Notes: generated by a model not told the origin, from the letters alone. A DNA stretch of 64,000 nucleotides from Rhizobiales bacterium 63-22 (GCA_001898995.1 MKVZ01000005.1:1-64000); one strand, 5' to 3'; positions 7,788 to 18,718 are shown, counted from the stretch's first letter. Program-made: numbers and translations.

Positions 7788-8528
7788 TTAAAGCGGCTTA
7801 CGCCACGCGATCCATGCGCCCCAAAACAGGCTCGAAAAGAAACTCTCGGCCCGCTCGAAACCGGCGTCGTCGAGCAGCTCGAATACCGCCTCTTGGGAAT
7901 GAGGCGGGTCGGCACCTTGCAGGATTTTGCCGAGCTTCGCCTTCACTTCCTCGCTTGTCGCGCCGTGCATCCGCCAGCGTTCCCCCCAGGCCGCAAGAAG
8001 CAGCGGCTTGCTGGCGTAGGCATATCGATTTCCCGCAAGGATCAGAGGAGCGCCCTGCGCTATCCGATCTGCGATCGCCTTCAAGATTCCGCTCTTTGCA
8101 TCGTCGCCCGGCAGATGGTGCAACACGCCGAGCATCATGGCGGCGTCAAACGTCTCACCTTCCGCAAGCGTGTCCAGTGTGCCAAGATGCAATTCAGCCC
8201 TGTCGTCCAGTCCTTGCGTCCTGAGACGCTCCGAAGCGAGCGCCAGCATCGGTTCGGAAGGGTCGACTCCGATGAATCTCCATGTCGGTTCCAGCCGGGA
8301 AACTGCAGCCACCTCCTGTGCTGTGCCGCCAACGCCGACGATGAGAATGCGCCGTGTTCCGCCAGTCCCAAGCGCAGCGGCCAACATGCAGGCTGCGAGT
8401 TCATGGCAGGCTTCATAGCCGGCCAGAGCTATCCGGCTTTGGCTTTCATATTCGGCGGCGCGTGCATTATCGAACTTCTTTGCAGAGCGGTCCATCAATG
8501 GTCGATTCCTGTTGCCTATCTGTCGCAC
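7788..8528 (-). CDS. Class I SAM-dependent methyltransferase
   Basis: A Rossmann-fold methyltransferase of up to 246 residues. Motif I appears as ILIVGVGGTAQEVA, motif II as FIGVDPSEPM, and the post-II region as MMLGVLHHLPGD. The substrate cannot be told from sequence. The longest frame begins at a GTG ending at 8528, with GGAG close upstream. An internal ATG ending at 8495 (MDRSAKKF) starts nearer to the conserved part and is equally possible. It is an isolated gene; neither neighbour suggests a pathway. Confidence 0.75.
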   Translation of the reverse strand: MRQIGNRNRPLMDRSAKKFDNARAAEYESQSRIALAGYEACHELAACMLAAALGTGGTRRILIVGVGGTAQEVAAVSRLEPTWRFIGVDPSEPMLALASERLRTQGLDDRAELHLGTLDTLAEGETFDAAMMLGVLHHLPGDDAKSGILKAIADRIAQGAPLILAGNRYAYASKPLLLAAWGERWRMHGATSEEVKAKLGKILQGADPPHSQEAVFELLDDAGFERAESFFSSLFWGAWIAWRKPL

Positions 8529-8647
8529 GGCTCCAAAACTTAAGGCAAATCTACGCTATCGGCGGGCAGGGGATAAACGGAGACATGCGAACGAGACTTG
8601 GCGGTGAAAGGCTGCGATAGCGGAGCGACGTTCCATAGCCTCCCTTC

Positions 8648-8753
8648 TAAAGCATGTCGCGCAAAAGTGGGAGCCGGTTTTGCGATAACGACATGCACAA
8701 AACGAAGGGTAAAAGCGCGGAAAGCGAATCTGAAAGATCGCGATAGGCTTTAG
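8648..8753. repeat. Mosaic palindromic repeat, copy 2
   Basis: Starts TAAAGCATGTCGCGCAAAAG and ends CGATAGGCTTTA. Its reverse complement matches the copy at 54179 over the module CTTTCAGATTCGCTTTCCGC. The right end supplies the TAA stop codon of the adjoining GNAT gene (8750-8752). Confidence 0.75.
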
Positions 8754-9292
8754 GAATTTTGCGACAAAAACTCGTGGTGGAGGATTCCCATAATGACATC
8801 GTCATGCCAGCTATCGTTCACAAAAGCTGTTTCCCGTTCCCTGCCTTCAATGACAAAGCCGCATTTTTCGTAAGCTCGAATGGCGCGTCGATTGAAAGAG
8901 AGCACCCGAATTCCGATCCGATGAAGCTGTAAATCAAAAAAGGCGTGCCGCAAAACCATGAGAATAGCTTCGCCCCCCAAGCCTTTGCCAAGTAGCGCGG
9001 GATCGAAAATTCCGACAGCCATAGATGCATGTCGGTCATGGAGATCGACATTATCCAGCCTGATCTCACCTATAAGCTTGCCGTTAACCTCGATAACCCA
9101 CGCATGAGAATGGTCGAGGAGTCGCTGTACCCATCGCGCCGCGCCCTCTCTTGTCAGGGGACGCACAGCGCTCCGGCTCACTCCAAACATCTCGACTATT
9201 TCTGCATGGCTACCCAAAGACAGGCGAGCCTCTACGTCATCGGCAGAAGCCTGACGAAGCCGAAGATTTTTTCCTTCCAGTATTGCTGACAT
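8750..9292 (-). CDS. GNAT-family N-acetyltransferase (RimJ/RimL-like)
   Basis: A 180-residue acetyltransferase of the RimJ/RimL subgroup, which transfers acetyl from acetyl-CoA to N-termini or small amines. Typical landmarks are the opening LRLRQASADDVEARLSLG, the pyrophosphate-binding region LLGKGLGGEAILMVLRHAF and the C-terminal NRRAIRAYEKCGFVIEGRER. The ATG ending at 9292 has an excellent GGAGGG Shine-Dalgarno sequence. The stop codon lies inside repeat copy 2, so the repeat forms the gene's 3' boundary. Substrate unknown. Confidence 0.85.
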   Translation of the reverse strand: MSAILEGKNLRLRQASADDVEARLSLGSHAEIVEMFGVSRSAVRPLTREGAARWVQRLLDHSHAWVIEVNGKLIGEIRLDNVDLHDRHASMAVGIFDPALLGKGLGGEAILMVLRHAFFDLQLHRIGIRVLSFNRRAIRAYEKCGFVIEGRERETAFVNDSWHDDVIMGILHHEFLSQNS

Positions 9293-9394
9293 GACCCTCC
9301 CTCAAAGGATTCGCAAAATTCCCAAATCCTACGACATTTCATCGTTACGCATTTTTTCCCACCTTTCGCCCGCGCCGTCGAGCCTTCCTAACAC

Positions 9395-9432
9395 AAAAGG
9401 CAATTTTGCTGCGAAGAGCAAAATTGCCTTTT
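9395..9432. terminator. Bidirectional-looking terminator downstream of aspC
   Basis: A 16-bp perfect stem (AAAAGGCAATTTTGCT / AGCAAAATTGCCTTTT) with a GCGAAG loop. It lies about 70 nt beyond the aspC stop and has A and T tracts on both sides. Confidence 0.8.
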
Positions 9433-9454
9433 GATTCTTGACGACTTTTTATTT

Positions 9455-9499
9455 GAGCACGATCCCGAAAACCGGTTCCCGCTTTTCGGGATCATGCTC
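9455..9499. repeat. Mosaic palindromic repeat, copy 3 (short form)
   Basis: GAGCACGATCCCGAAAA and TTTTCGGGATCATGCTC flank an ACCGGTTCCCGC core. The repeat ends 4 bp from the aspC stop and may serve as its transcript-end hairpin. Confidence 0.7.
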
Positions 9500-9502
9500 C
9501 GC

Positions 9503-10708
<1,206 letters not shown>

Positions 10709-10910
10709 CTATCTCCATCTATGGCAGGCTTCGGTGGCGGACGCGCGGCGCGTCCGGCCTTGCGCGCTTTCTATGTCGCATCGGCGCGCGAATCGCAACA
10801 GATGGATTGGCTTTTCACGCGCCAACGCCGGATTTCGCGAAAATGTGTTGCCGAAAGGAACGGATGGATCAGTATTGCTGACATATCCGATCCGGCAGAG
10901 GAGAGACCAG

Positions 10911-11522
10911 ATGCTGACGCTCTATTCCCATCCCGATTCAGGAAACTGCTACAAGCCCCGGCTCCTGATGGCGAAAATCGGCCGGCCGTTCCGCCATGTC
11001 AACGTGTCGTCGCTCGACGGCTCCACGCGCAAGCCCGATTATCTGGCGAAGAACCCCAACGGCAAGGTGCCGCTTCTGGAGCTGGAAGACAGGCGGCTTC
11101 TGGCGGAATCGAACGCCATGTTGCTTTATCTCTCCGAGGGGACGCCGTTTCTGCCGGCGGATGCCTACGAGCGCGCGCTGGTCTATCAATGGCTGTTTTT
11201 CGAGCAATACAGCCATGAGCCTTATATCGCCGTGCGCCGCGCCATGATGGTCTACCCGGAACGTGCGCGCGACGCGACGCCCGATCGGCTGGCCTCGACA
11301 CTGACCGGCGGCGACAAGGCGCTCGGCGTCATGGAAACGCAGTTGCAGAAGACGCCGTTTCTTGCCGGGGATCGCTACAGCGTGGCCGATATCGCGCTCT
11401 ACGCCTATACGCATGAGGCGCACCGGGCCGGTTTCGACATGGACCGTTATCCCGCCGTGCAGGCCTGGCTGAAGCGGGTGGCGGACCATCCGGGCCATGT
11501 GGGTCTCGACTGGCTTCCCTGA
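10911..11522 (+). CDS. Glutathione S-transferase family protein
   Basis: A 203-residue cytosolic GST. The thioredoxin-like N-terminal domain begins MLTLYSHPDSGNCYKPRLLM with the usual catalytic Ser/Cys region. The cis-Pro loop is NPNGKVPLLEL and the glutathione gamma-Glu site is LAESNAMLLYLSE. The all-helical C-terminal domain contains the N-capping motif FLAGDRYSVADIALYAY. ATG 10911 follows GGAGAG. The frame is open upstream, but this start aligns with GST N-termini. It probably serves detoxification or a beta-aryl-ether-like role; the substrate is not predictable. Confidence 0.9.
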   Translation: MLTLYSHPDSGNCYKPRLLMAKIGRPFRHVNVSSLDGSTRKPDYLAKNPNGKVPLLELEDRRLLAESNAMLLYLSEGTPFLPADAYERALVYQWLFFEQYSHEPYIAVRRAMMVYPERARDATPDRLASTLTGGDKALGVMETQLQKTPFLAGDRYSVADIALYAYTHEAHRAGFDMDRYPAVQAWLKRVADHPGHVGLDWLP

Positions 11523-11537
11523 AAAACAAAAGAAAAA

Positions 11538-11559
11538 GGCGGGCCGAAGCCCGCCTTTT
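11538..11559. terminator. Bidirectional terminator between the GST gene and cspA
   Basis: Stem GGCGGGC / GCCCGCC with a CGAA loop, flanked by AAAAA on the left and TTTT on the right; it serves both convergent genes. Confidence 0.88.
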
Positions 11560-11582
11560 CCATTACATGGTGCGTGGAGCGA

Positions 11583-11792
11583 TCAGGCCGCGACGAGGTT
11601 GTCGGCGGACGAACGGCCCGAACGGCGGTCCTGCACGATCTCGTAGGTGACCTTCTGGCCTTCATTGAGCGTGCCGAGACCGGCGCGCTGGACGGCGGAG
11701 ATGTGGACGAAAACGTCCGTGCCGCCCTGATCCGGCTGAATGAAGCCGAAGCCCTTGGTCGTGTTGAACCACTTCACTGTTCCCGTAGCCAT
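11583..11792 (-). CDS. cspA: Cold-shock protein, CspA family
   Basis: A 69-residue single-domain cold-shock protein, an OB-fold single-stranded nucleic-acid chaperone that melts mRNA structure. The RNP1 motif is KGFGFIQPD and RNP2 is [10 protein letters not shown] start at the ATG ending at 11792 ([10 protein letters not shown]) because AAGGA precedes it and it matches the family N-terminus. An upstream in-frame ATG would add a 17-residue extension unlike CspA. A good promoter about 150 bp upstream implies a long leader, as in classical cold-inducible csp genes. Confidence 0.95.
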   Translation of the reverse strand: MATGTVKWFNTTKGFGFIQPDQGGTDVFVHISAVQRAGLGTLNEGQKVTYEIVQDRRSGRSSADNLVAA

Positions 11793-11935
11793 GGGAAATT
11801 CCTTTGTAACGATAGATAGTCTTATAGTCCGTATGCTTCGCACACGTCCCTGTGGATCGAATTTATGGACAGGAGATCGTCAGGAAGCGCGGACTGGCCG
11901 CACGGGTCGCAAAGTCACTCGACCGAAAAATCGAT
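11793..11935 (-). promoter_or_regulatory. Long 5' untranslated leader of cspA
   Basis: About 143 nt lies between the predicted transcription start and the cspA ATG. Long structured leaders that change fold with temperature are typical of cspA genes; here only the length is evident. Confidence 0.5.
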
Positions 11936-11941
11936 ACTTCC

Positions 11942-11970
11942 CTTATATGCGACAAATTTGACCGGAACAA
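11942..11970 (-). promoter_or_regulatory. cspA promoter
   Basis: On the complement, TTGTTC (11965-11970) and TATAAG (11942-11947) are separated by exactly 17 bp. Start predicted near 11935. Confidence 0.6.
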
Positions 11971-12158
11971 GACGGCAGATGCGATTTCGCCGCATGGCCG
12001 GCGAGACGATATCGATTCATATGCGGTCCTCATAATATCGTGAGTTTCATGGTCCACATTGGCCATGATTTGCTTTCAGCCGCTTTTGTGCGGCATAGAT
12101 AAAAGGCAGGATTGCGCGGGAGTTGCAAGATTCGCGGCGACAGGCAGCGAGGCAGGAT

Positions 12159-14033
12159 ATGACGTCTGAACCCGAACAGGACGGACCTGAAAAACCCGGG
12201 TCGCAGAAGGCCGGGCCGCCCAAGCGCTCCCGGCGCGCGTCCCGTTCCCGCAGAGGGCCGGCGAACTGGTTCCGCAGCCGGCGCAAGAGCGACGGCAGCG
12301 ACCTCATTTCGCAGACCTCCATGATGCTCGGCGCTTTCTGGAACTCGTCCGCCCGCAATGCGCTGATCGCGCTCGGCGCAGGCATCTTCGTGCTGGTCGT
12401 GCTGATCGCCATCGGGCAGGTCGCCATCAACCGCTGGAACGTACCGTTCTACGACGCGCTGGAGCGTCGCGACGTCCCGGCTTTCTTCCATCAATTGCTG
12501 GTCTTCGCCGGCATTGCCGGAACGCTGCTGGTGCTGAACGTGGCGCAGACATGGCTGAACCAGATGTTCGCGCTGAAGCTGCGCGACGGGCTGGCGCGCG
12601 ATCTGGTCGGGCAATGGCTGGCGCCCGGGCGTGCCTTCCGCCTCGCCAATGCCGGCGAGATCGGTGTCAATCCCGACCAGCGCCTGCACGAGGATGCCCG
12701 GCATCTTGCCGAAACGTCCTGCGGCCTCGGTATCAATCTGCTGCAATCGACGGTCATACTGGTCAGCTTCATCGGCGTGCTGTGGTCGCTGTCGGCCGGC
12801 TTCGTGTTCCATGTCCACGGCTACAGTTTCGCCATTCCGGGCTATATGGTGTGGGCGGTCATCATCTATGCGGCCTCGGCCTCCTGGCTGACATGGATCG
12901 TCGGGCGCAACCTCGTCAACATCAATGCCAACCGCTATGCCCGCGAGGCGGATTTCCGCGCGGCGCTGATGCGGGTCAACGAGCATCTCGACGCCATAAC
13001 CCTGTCGCGCGGCGAGGGGGACGAGAAGCGCCGGCTCAATCTCGACATCGACGCGGTGCTGGCCGCGATCCGCAAGATCGTCATCGCCACCACGCGGCTG
13101 ACATGGGTGACGGCGGGCTATGGCTGGCTCACCATCGTCGCGCCGATCCTCGTTGCCGCGCCGGTCTATTTCGCCGGCGACCTCACCTTCGGCGGGCTGA
13201 TGATGGCGGTGGGCGCCTTCACGCAGGTACATAATTCGCTGCGCTGGTTCGTAGACAATTTCGGTGCCATCGCCGACTGGCGCGCCACGCTTCTGCGTGT
13301 CGCCAGCTTCCGGCAGGCGGTGCTTCGCATGGACGATCTGGGCCGGCTCGACCGGCAGGTGGAGCTTGCGGTCAACAAGGACGAAAGCCTGACGCTGGAC
13401 GGCGTCTGCATCGCCGCGCCGGATGTGTGTCTGCGCCTTTCCCGCAAGACGTTCAAGGTGGCGCCGGGCGAGCGCGTGCTCGTCACCGGCGGCACGGAGA
13501 CCCAGCGCACACTGCTGTTCCGCGCCCTCGGCGGGCTGTGGCCGTGGGGCGAGGGACGCATCGGGATGCCCGCCGACGACGGCGTGGCCTTCATGCCGCG
13601 CGCGCCCTACTTCCCGCCCGGAACGCTGAAGGGCGTGATCGCCTATCCGCTCGACCTGAAGAAAATTCCGTCGGAGGCGCTTGAAACCGTGTTGAAACGC
13701 GCCGGGCTGGAGAGGCTATCCGGCAGTCTCGACCGCGCCGCGCGTTGGGACCGCATATTGACCGAGGACGAGCAGCAATGCCTCGCCTTCGCGCGGCTGA
13801 TCCTGTCGAAGCCGCATTGGATCATCGTGGACGGGGTCATGGACGGACTGGACTCGGATGCCTATGACCGTATCCGCGATCTTCTGGACAAGGAACTGAA
13901 GGCGGCGGCGCTGATCCATCTCGGCAAGCCGCACCTGCATGACGGTCTGTTCTCGCGCCAGATCGCACTGGTCGACGATCGCGACGCCCCTCCGCTGGAA
14001 CTGCCCGTCCTGCATCAGCCGCAGAGCACTTAG
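12159..14033 (+). CDS. SbmA/YddA-type ABC exporter with a degenerate ATPase domain
   Basis: A 624-residue fused permease/ATP-binding protein of the ABC_membrane_2 type (relatives: YddA, Rv1819c, and the NBD-less peptide importers SbmA/BacA). After a basic N-terminus rich in Arg and Ser come about six membrane helices (residues 65-400), then the nucleotide-binding domain. Its motifs are all altered: the Walker A region GGTETQRTLL lacks the GKS/T lysine; the Q-loop reads FMPRAPYFPPGTL with Arg for Gln; the signature reads LTEDEQQCLAFARL; the Walker B region is IIVDGVMDGLD with Gly for the catalytic Glu; the H-loop His is missing in IHLGKPHLHD. The frame is otherwise intact. It probably does not hydrolyse ATP normally. 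ATG 12159 is chosen over a TTG 36 bp upstream. Confidence 0.85.
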   Translation: MTSEPEQDGPEKPGSQKAGPPKRSRRASRSRRGPANWFRSRRKSDGSDLISQTSMMLGAFWNSSARNALIALGAGIFVLVVLIAIGQVAINRWNVPFYDALERRDVPAFFHQLLVFAGIAGTLLVLNVAQTWLNQMFALKLRDGLARDLVGQWLAPGRAFRLANAGEIGVNPDQRLHEDARHLAETSCGLGINLLQSTVILVSFIGVLWSLSAGFVFHVHGYSFAIPGYMVWAVIIYAASASWLTWIVGRNLVNINANRYAREADFRAALMRVNEHLDAITLSRGEGDEKRRLNLDIDAVLAAIRKIVIATTRLTWVTAGYGWLTIVAPILVAAPVYFAGDLTFGGLMMAVGAFTQVHNSLRWFVDNFGAIADWRATLLRVASFRQAVLRMDDLGRLDRQVELAVNKDESLTLDGVCIAAPDVCLRLSRKTFKVAPGERVLVTGGTETQRTLLFRALGGLWPWGEGRIGMPADDGVAFMPRAPYFPPGTLKGVIAYPLDLKKIPSEALETVLKRAGLERLSGSLDRAARWDRILTEDEQQCLAFARLILSKPHWIIVDGVMDGLDSDAYDRIRDLLDKELKAAALIHLGKPHLHDGLFSRQIALVDDRDAPPLELPVLHQPQST

Positions 14034-14132
14034 AGTGCGTTTCGATCCGATTGAATCGGATCGGCGCTCCAATTGTTTGTTTTGACGCGCATCTTATCCG
14101 AAAACCGTTTCACACTTTTCGGGATGCGCTCT
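14034..14132. repeat. Mosaic palindromic repeat, copy 4
   Basis: GAGTGCGTTTCGATCCGATT...GGATGCGCTCTAA. The sub-dyad GATCCGATTGAATCGGATC recurs at 28270 and 34875. Confidence 0.7.
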
Positions 14133-14137
14133 AAAAA

Positions 14138-14161
14138 AGCCGCCGGATTTTTCCGGCGGCT
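14138..14161 (-). terminator. carB terminator
   Basis: Stem AGCCGCCGGA / TCCGGCGGCT with a four-base loop. On the minus strand it is followed by six T residues. It lies 27 bp beyond the carB stop. Confidence 0.88.
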
Positions 14162-14187
14162 CTTTATCTTCTATCTTCTCACCCGGC

Positions 14188-17100
14188 TCAGGCGCGGAAA
14201 TAGTCCTGCAACGGGCGCACTTCCAGCGAGCCGGCCTTGAGCGCCACGATGGCCTCGGCGGCGGCTTCGGCGCCGGACATGGTGGTGTAGTAAGGCAGCT
14301 TCTGCATCAGCGTGGCGCGGCGGATCGGCTTGGAGTCGGAAACCGCGCTGGCGCTGTCGGTGGTGTTGAAGACCAGATGGATCTGGCGGTTGCGGATGGC
14401 GTCCTCGACATGCGGACGGCCTTCGATGACCTTGTTGACCTTGGTCGCCGCGACGCCGTTCTCCACCAGGAAGCGCTGCGTGCCGCCGGTGGCCATGACC
14501 TTGAAGCCCGCGCCGACCAGCTTGCGCACCGCGCCCAGCACGCGCTCCTTGTCTTCGTCGCGGACGGAGACGAACACGGTGCCCTCGCGCGGCAGCTCCA
14601 CGCCCGCGCCGAGCTGCGCCTTGGCGAAGGCCAGCGCATAGTCGTAGTCGAGGCCCATGACCTCGCCGGTCGAGCGCATTTCCGGGCCGAGCAGCGTATC
14701 GACGCCGGGGAAGCGCGCGAAGGGGAACACCGCTTCCTTGACAGCGATATGCGGGCGGGCGGCCGGCTGCGGCTTGCCGCCGTAAGCGCCGAGCGCGGCT
14801 TCGAGGCTTTCGCCGGCCATGACGCGCGCCGCCACCTTGGCGATGGGCGTGCCGATGGACTTGGCCACGAAGGGCACCGTGCGCGAGGCGCGCGGATTGA
14901 CTTCGAGCACGAAGATCTGGCCGTCCTTGATGGCGTATTGCACGTTCATCAGGCCGCCGACATGCAGCGCCTTGGCGAGCGCGGCGGTCTGGCGGTTGAG
15001 TTCCGCGACGATCTCGGCCGAGAGCGTGTGGACCGGCAGCGAGCAGGCCGAGTCGCCGGAGTGGATGCCGGCTTCCTCGATATGCTCCATGATGCCGGAG
15101 ACGAAGCTTTCCGTCCCGTCGCAGAGGCAATCGACGTCGACCTCGATGGCCTCGGTCAGGTAGGTGTCGAACAGCAGCGGGTTCTTGCCCAGAAGCGTGT
15201 TGATCTGGCCGGTCTTGTCGTTCGGATATTTGGCCTTGATGTCTTCCGGCACCAGTTCCGGCACGGTGTCGAGCAGGTAGTTCTGAAGCCCCCGCTCGTC
15301 ATGGATGATCTGCATGGCGCGGCCGCCCAGCACGTAGGACGGGCGCACCACCAGCGGGAAGCCGAGATCGGCGGCGACGAGGCGCGCCTGCTCGACCGAA
15401 TAGGCGATGCCGTTCTTCGGCTGGTTGAGATCGAGCTTGATCAGGAGCTTCTGGAAGCGGTCGCGGTCTTCGGCGAGGTCGATGGCGTCGGGCGAGGTGC
15501 CGAGGATCGGGACGCCGGCCTTTTCGAGCGCGTTGGCGAGCTTGAGCGGCGTCTGGCCGCCGAACTGCACGATGACGCCGTGCAATTCGCCCTTTTCCTT
15601 CTCGACGCGCAGGATCTCCAGCACGTCCTCCGCCGTCAACGGCTCGAAATAGAGGCGGTCGGAGGTGTCGTAGTCGGTCGAGACCGTCTCCGGGTTGCAG
15701 TTGATCATGATCGCTTCATAGCCGGCGTCGCCGAGCGCGAAGGCGGCGTGGCAGCAGCAATAATCGAACTCGATGCCCTGTCCGATGCGGTTGGGGCCGC
15801 CGCCGAGGATGACGACCTTCTTGCGGTCGGATACGTCGGCTTCGGAACGCGTCTCGCCGACGAAGGGCGTCTCGTAGGTCGAGTACATATAGGCGGTCGG
15901 CGAGGCGAATTCGGCGGCGCAGGTGTCGATGCGCTTGTAGACCGGATGCACGGCGAGCTGGCCGCGCAGCTTGGCCACGTCCTCGGCGTCCTTGCCGGTG
16001 AGGCTCGCGAGGCGGGCGTCGGAGAAGCCCATGGCCTTCAGCATGCGCAGGTTCTCGGCGTCCTGCGGCAGGCCGTGCTCGCGCACGCGCTCTTCCATGG
16101 CGACGATGGCCGCGATCTGTTCGAGGAACCACGGGTCGATCTTGGAGGCGTCGTGCACCTGCTCGACGCTCCAGCCGAGCCGCATGGCCTGCGCCACCAT
16201 GCGCAGGCGGTCCGGCGTCGGCGTGCCGATGGCGGCGCGGATGGCGTTCTTCTCGTCGCCTTCCTCGATGTTGGGGATGGCGATCTCGTCGAAGCCGGTG
16301 AGGCCGGTCTCGAGGCCGCGCAGGGCCTTCTGCAACGATTCCTGGAAGGTGCGGCCGATGGCCATCACCTCGCCGACCGACTTCATGGCGGTGGTGAGGA
16401 TGGGCGACGCACCGGGGAATTTTTCAAAGGCAAAGCGCGGGATCTTGGTGACGACATAGTCGATGGACGGCTCGAAGGAGGCCGGCGTCGCGCCGCCGGT
16501 GATGTCGTTGTCCAGTTCGTCCAGCGTGTAGCCGACGGCGAGCTTGGCCGCCACCTTGGCGATGGGGAAGCCGGTGGCCTTGGAGGCCAGCGCCGAGGAG
16601 CGCGACACGCGCGGGTTCATTTCGATCACGATCATGCGGCCATTGGCCGGGTTGATCGCGAACTGCACGTTGGAGCCGCCGGTCTCGACGCCGATCTCGC
16701 GCAGCACCGCGATGGAGGCGTTGCGCATGACCTGATATTCCTTGTCGGTCAGCGTCAGCGCCGGGGCGACGGTGATCGAGTCGCCGGTATGCACGCCCAT
16801 CGGATCGAGGTTCTCGATGGAGCAGATGATGATGCAGTTGTCCGCCTTGTCGCGGACCACTTCCATCTCATATTCCTTCCAGCCGAGCACCGATTCCTCG
16901 ATCAGCACTTCGGTGGTGGGCGAGGCGTCGAGGCCGCGCTCGATGATCTCGAAGAATTCCTGCCGGTTATAGGCGATGCCGCCGCCGGTGCCGCCCAGCG
17001 TGAAGGAGGGGCGGATGATGGCGGGTAGGCCCACCACGTCGAGCGCTTGCGCGGCCTTGCCGAGCGCATGGCTCATATAGCGCTGCTTGCGGTCGACCTC

Positions 17101-17676
17101 GCCGAGCTGCCATTCGGTTTCGAGCTTGTCGAGCGCCTTGTCGAGTTCGTCGCCGGAATACGCCGCCTTGACCTCAGCGCGCTTGGCCTCGTGGCGCTTG
17201 CGGTCCTCGTCCTTGATCTCGGTGGCGTTGGCGAGCATGGATTGCGGCGTGTCGAGGCCGATCTTCTCCATCGCCTCGCGGAACAAGGCGCGGTCCTCGG
17301 CCTTGTCGATGGCTTCGGCGTTCGCGCCGATCATCTCGACGTTATAACGTTCCAGAACGCCCATGCGGCGCAGCGACAGCGCGGTGTTGAGCGCGGTCTG
17401 GCCGCCCATGGTCGGCAGGATCGCGTCGGGGCGCTCCTTGGCGATGATCTTGGCCACCACTTCCGGCGTGATCGGCTCGATATAGGTGGCGTCGGCGAGA
17501 TCGGGATCGGTCATGATCGTGGCCGGGTTGGAGTTGACGAGGATGATGCGGTAGCCTTCCTCCTTCAACGCCTTGCAGGCCTGTGTGCCGGAATAGTCGA
17601 ACTCGCATGCCTGTCCGATGACGATAGGCCCCGCGCCGATGATCAGGATCGATTTGATGTCTGTACGTTTCGGCAT
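14188..17676 (-). CDS. carB: Carbamoyl-phosphate synthase large subunit
   Basis: The synthetase subunit of glutamine-dependent carbamoyl-phosphate synthase, feeding pyrimidine and arginine synthesis. 1162 residues, longer than the 1073 of E. coli CarB but usual for Rhizobiales. Two homologous ATP-grasp halves are visible: the first begins [20 protein letters not shown], the second [19 protein letters not shown]. They are followed by the allosteric MGS-like C-terminal domain ([15 protein letters not shown] onward). I choose the ATG ending at 17676 (MPKRTDIKS), which has AAGGA 7 nt upstream; a GTG two codons earlier is possible. The partner gene carA is on the same strand about 4 kb upstream (21787-23010) with four genes between. 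Confidence 0.97.
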   Translation of the reverse strand: MPKRTDIKSILIIGAGPIVIGQACEFDYSGTQACKALKEEGYRIILVNSNPATIMTDPDLADATYIEPITPEVVAKIIAKERPDAILPTMGGQTALNTALSLRRMGVLERYNVEMIGANAEAIDKAEDRALFREAMEKIGLDTPQSMLANATEIKDEDRKRHEAKRAEVKAAYSGDELDKALDKLETEWQLGEVDRKQRYMSHALGKAAQALDVVGLPAIIRPSFTLGGTGGGIAYNRQEFFEIIERGLDASPTTEVLIEESVLGWKEYEMEVVRDKADNCIIICSIENLDPMGVHTGDSITVAPALTLTDKEYQVMRNASIAVLREIGVETGGSNVQFAINPANGRMIVIEMNPRVSRSSALASKATGFPIAKVAAKLAVGYTLDELDNDITGGATPASFEPSIDYVVTKIPRFAFEKFPGASPILTTAMKSVGEVMAIGRTFQESLQKALRGLETGLTGFDEIAIPNIEEGDEKNAIRAAIGTPTPDRLRMVAQAMRLGWSVEQVHDASKIDPWFLEQIAAIVAMEERVREHGLPQDAENLRMLKAMGFSDARLASLTGKDAEDVAKLRGQLAVHPVYKRIDTCAAEFASPTAYMYSTYETPFVGETRSEADVSDRKKVVILGGGPNRIGQGIEFDYCCCHAAFALGDAGYEAIMINCNPETVSTDYDTSDRLYFEPLTAEDVLEILRVEKEKGELHGVIVQFGGQTPLKLANALEKAGVPILGTSPDAIDLAEDRDRFQKLLIKLDLNQPKNGIAYSVEQARLVAADLGFPLVVRPSYVLGGRAMQIIHDERGLQNYLLDTVPELVPEDIKAKYPNDKTGQINTLLGKNPLLFDTYLTEAIEVDVDCLCDGTESFVSGIMEHIEEAGIHSGDSACSLPVHTLSAEIVAELNRQTAALAKALHVGGLMNVQYAIKDGQIFVLEVNPRASRTVPFVAKSIGTPIAKVAARVMAGESLEAALGAYGGKPQPAARPHIAVKEAVFPFARFPGVDTLLGPEMRSTGEVMGLDYDYALAFAKAQLGAGVELPREGTVFVSVRDEDKERVLGAVRKLVGAGFKVMATGGTQRFLVENGVAATKVNKVIEGRPHVEDAIRNRQIHLVFNTTDSASAVSDSKPIRRATLMQKLPYYTTMSGAEAAAEAIVALKAGSLEVRPLQDYFRA

Positions 17677-17850
17677 GGGCACATCCTTGGTTTTAGCCTG
17701 CCGAAAAAGCCCGCACGGGTTTCCCGGCGGGTTGGCGGCATATGCATTCTTTGGGCTAAGCTGGCCTTATAGGCAATCGAGTCCGAAAGCGGAACCCCCG
17801 GATGCACTTTATTTCAAAGAAAATTGGGCATTGCGGGAAACGCGCTTCGC

Positions 17851-18618
17851 TCAGTCCTTGCCGGCCGTGGCGGCATAGCGTTCGCGGGCGGCCTTGAGGC
17901 TGGAACGGCTGACGGGAAGCGCCGCGCCGTCGCGGGCGACGAGCATGGGCACGCCGCCCGTCCTGCGCCATCCGGCGACATGGGCGTCGGCGATCCAGTG
18001 CGAGCGATGGATGCGCAGGCCCGGCGTCGCGCCGGTCTCCTTCAGGGCGTCTGAAAAGCGGATCAGAACCAGTTCGCGGCCGCGCGCTGTGACGACCTCC
18101 GTATAGTGATCCTCGGCGGAAAGGCGCAGCAGGGGACCGCGGTTTTCCGGCCTGAGCCGGGCGAGCAGCGGGGGCGCTTCCGGACGGGACGCGACGGCGT
18201 CGATCTCGCGCCGCAGCGTCATATAGGCCAGCACGCAGAACAGCGCGCTCAGCGGCAAGGCGACGGCGAGGTTTGACCAGTAGGCGGCGAGCGTCGGCGG
18301 CTTGCCGCTGAAACCCAGTTCGATCAGCTCGATCCAGAAGGCGATGGGCAGGGCGGCGATGAGTGAGCCCAGCATCATGCGGGCGAAGCCGCTTCTGATG
18401 CGCCCGGCGAGGAAAGCGTCGGCCAGAATCGAGCCGGCGATTGCCGTGGCCCAGCCGGCGAATTGCACGCTCAGCCAGTAGAAGAAGCGCGGGGCCACCG
18501 GCATGGCGAGGCTGCCGAACGGACCGGTCACGGTGAATATCAGAACGACAACGGCAAAGGTCGCCCACAGGCGCGGGGCGGCGGCGAGGGCGCGCATTTC
18601 ACGAAGCGCGAATTGCAT
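17851..18618 (-). CDS. Membrane-anchored LytTR-domain transcriptional regulator
   Basis: About 255 residues: four predicted membrane helices (from LWATFAVVVLIFTVTGPFG to about residue 155), then a C-terminal LytTR DNA-binding domain (LLRLSAEDHYTEVVTARGRE ... LRIHRSHWIADAHVAGW). Such regulators lack a receiver domain and are thought to sense membrane state directly. It is divergent from the DUF2306 gene at 18719, a likely target. The frame runs to 18780, and an ATG ending at 18720 would overlap the divergent gene's start codon. I prefer the ATG ending at 18618, just before the first helix. Ligand unknown. Confidence 0.8.
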   Translation of the reverse strand: MQFALREMRALAAAPRLWATFAVVVLIFTVTGPFGSLAMPVAPRFFYWLSVQFAGWATAIAGSILADAFLAGRIRSGFARMMLGSLIAALPIAFWIELIELGFSGKPPTLAAYWSNLAVALPLSALFCVLAYMTLRREIDAVASRPEAPPLLARLRPENRGPLLRLSAEDHYTEVVTARGRELVLIRFSDALKETGATPGLRIHRSHWIADAHVAGWRRTGGVPMLVARDGAALPVSRSSLKAARERYAATAGKD

Positions 18619-18718
18619 GGGGCTGCCGTTCACGAAGTTTTCCCGCTGGTGACGCCGTTCCGATTGAAGGAGCCGCAGTCTTGTCGAAACAAACGGAAAG
18701 TTCAACCGGAGCACCGTC

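Noticed and set aside
14377..17028. An 883-codon open frame on the plus strand
   Set aside because: It lies wholly antisense to carB. High-GC codon bias of the real gene removes stop codons from the opposite strand; the product is Arg/Asp/Gly-rich with no domain.
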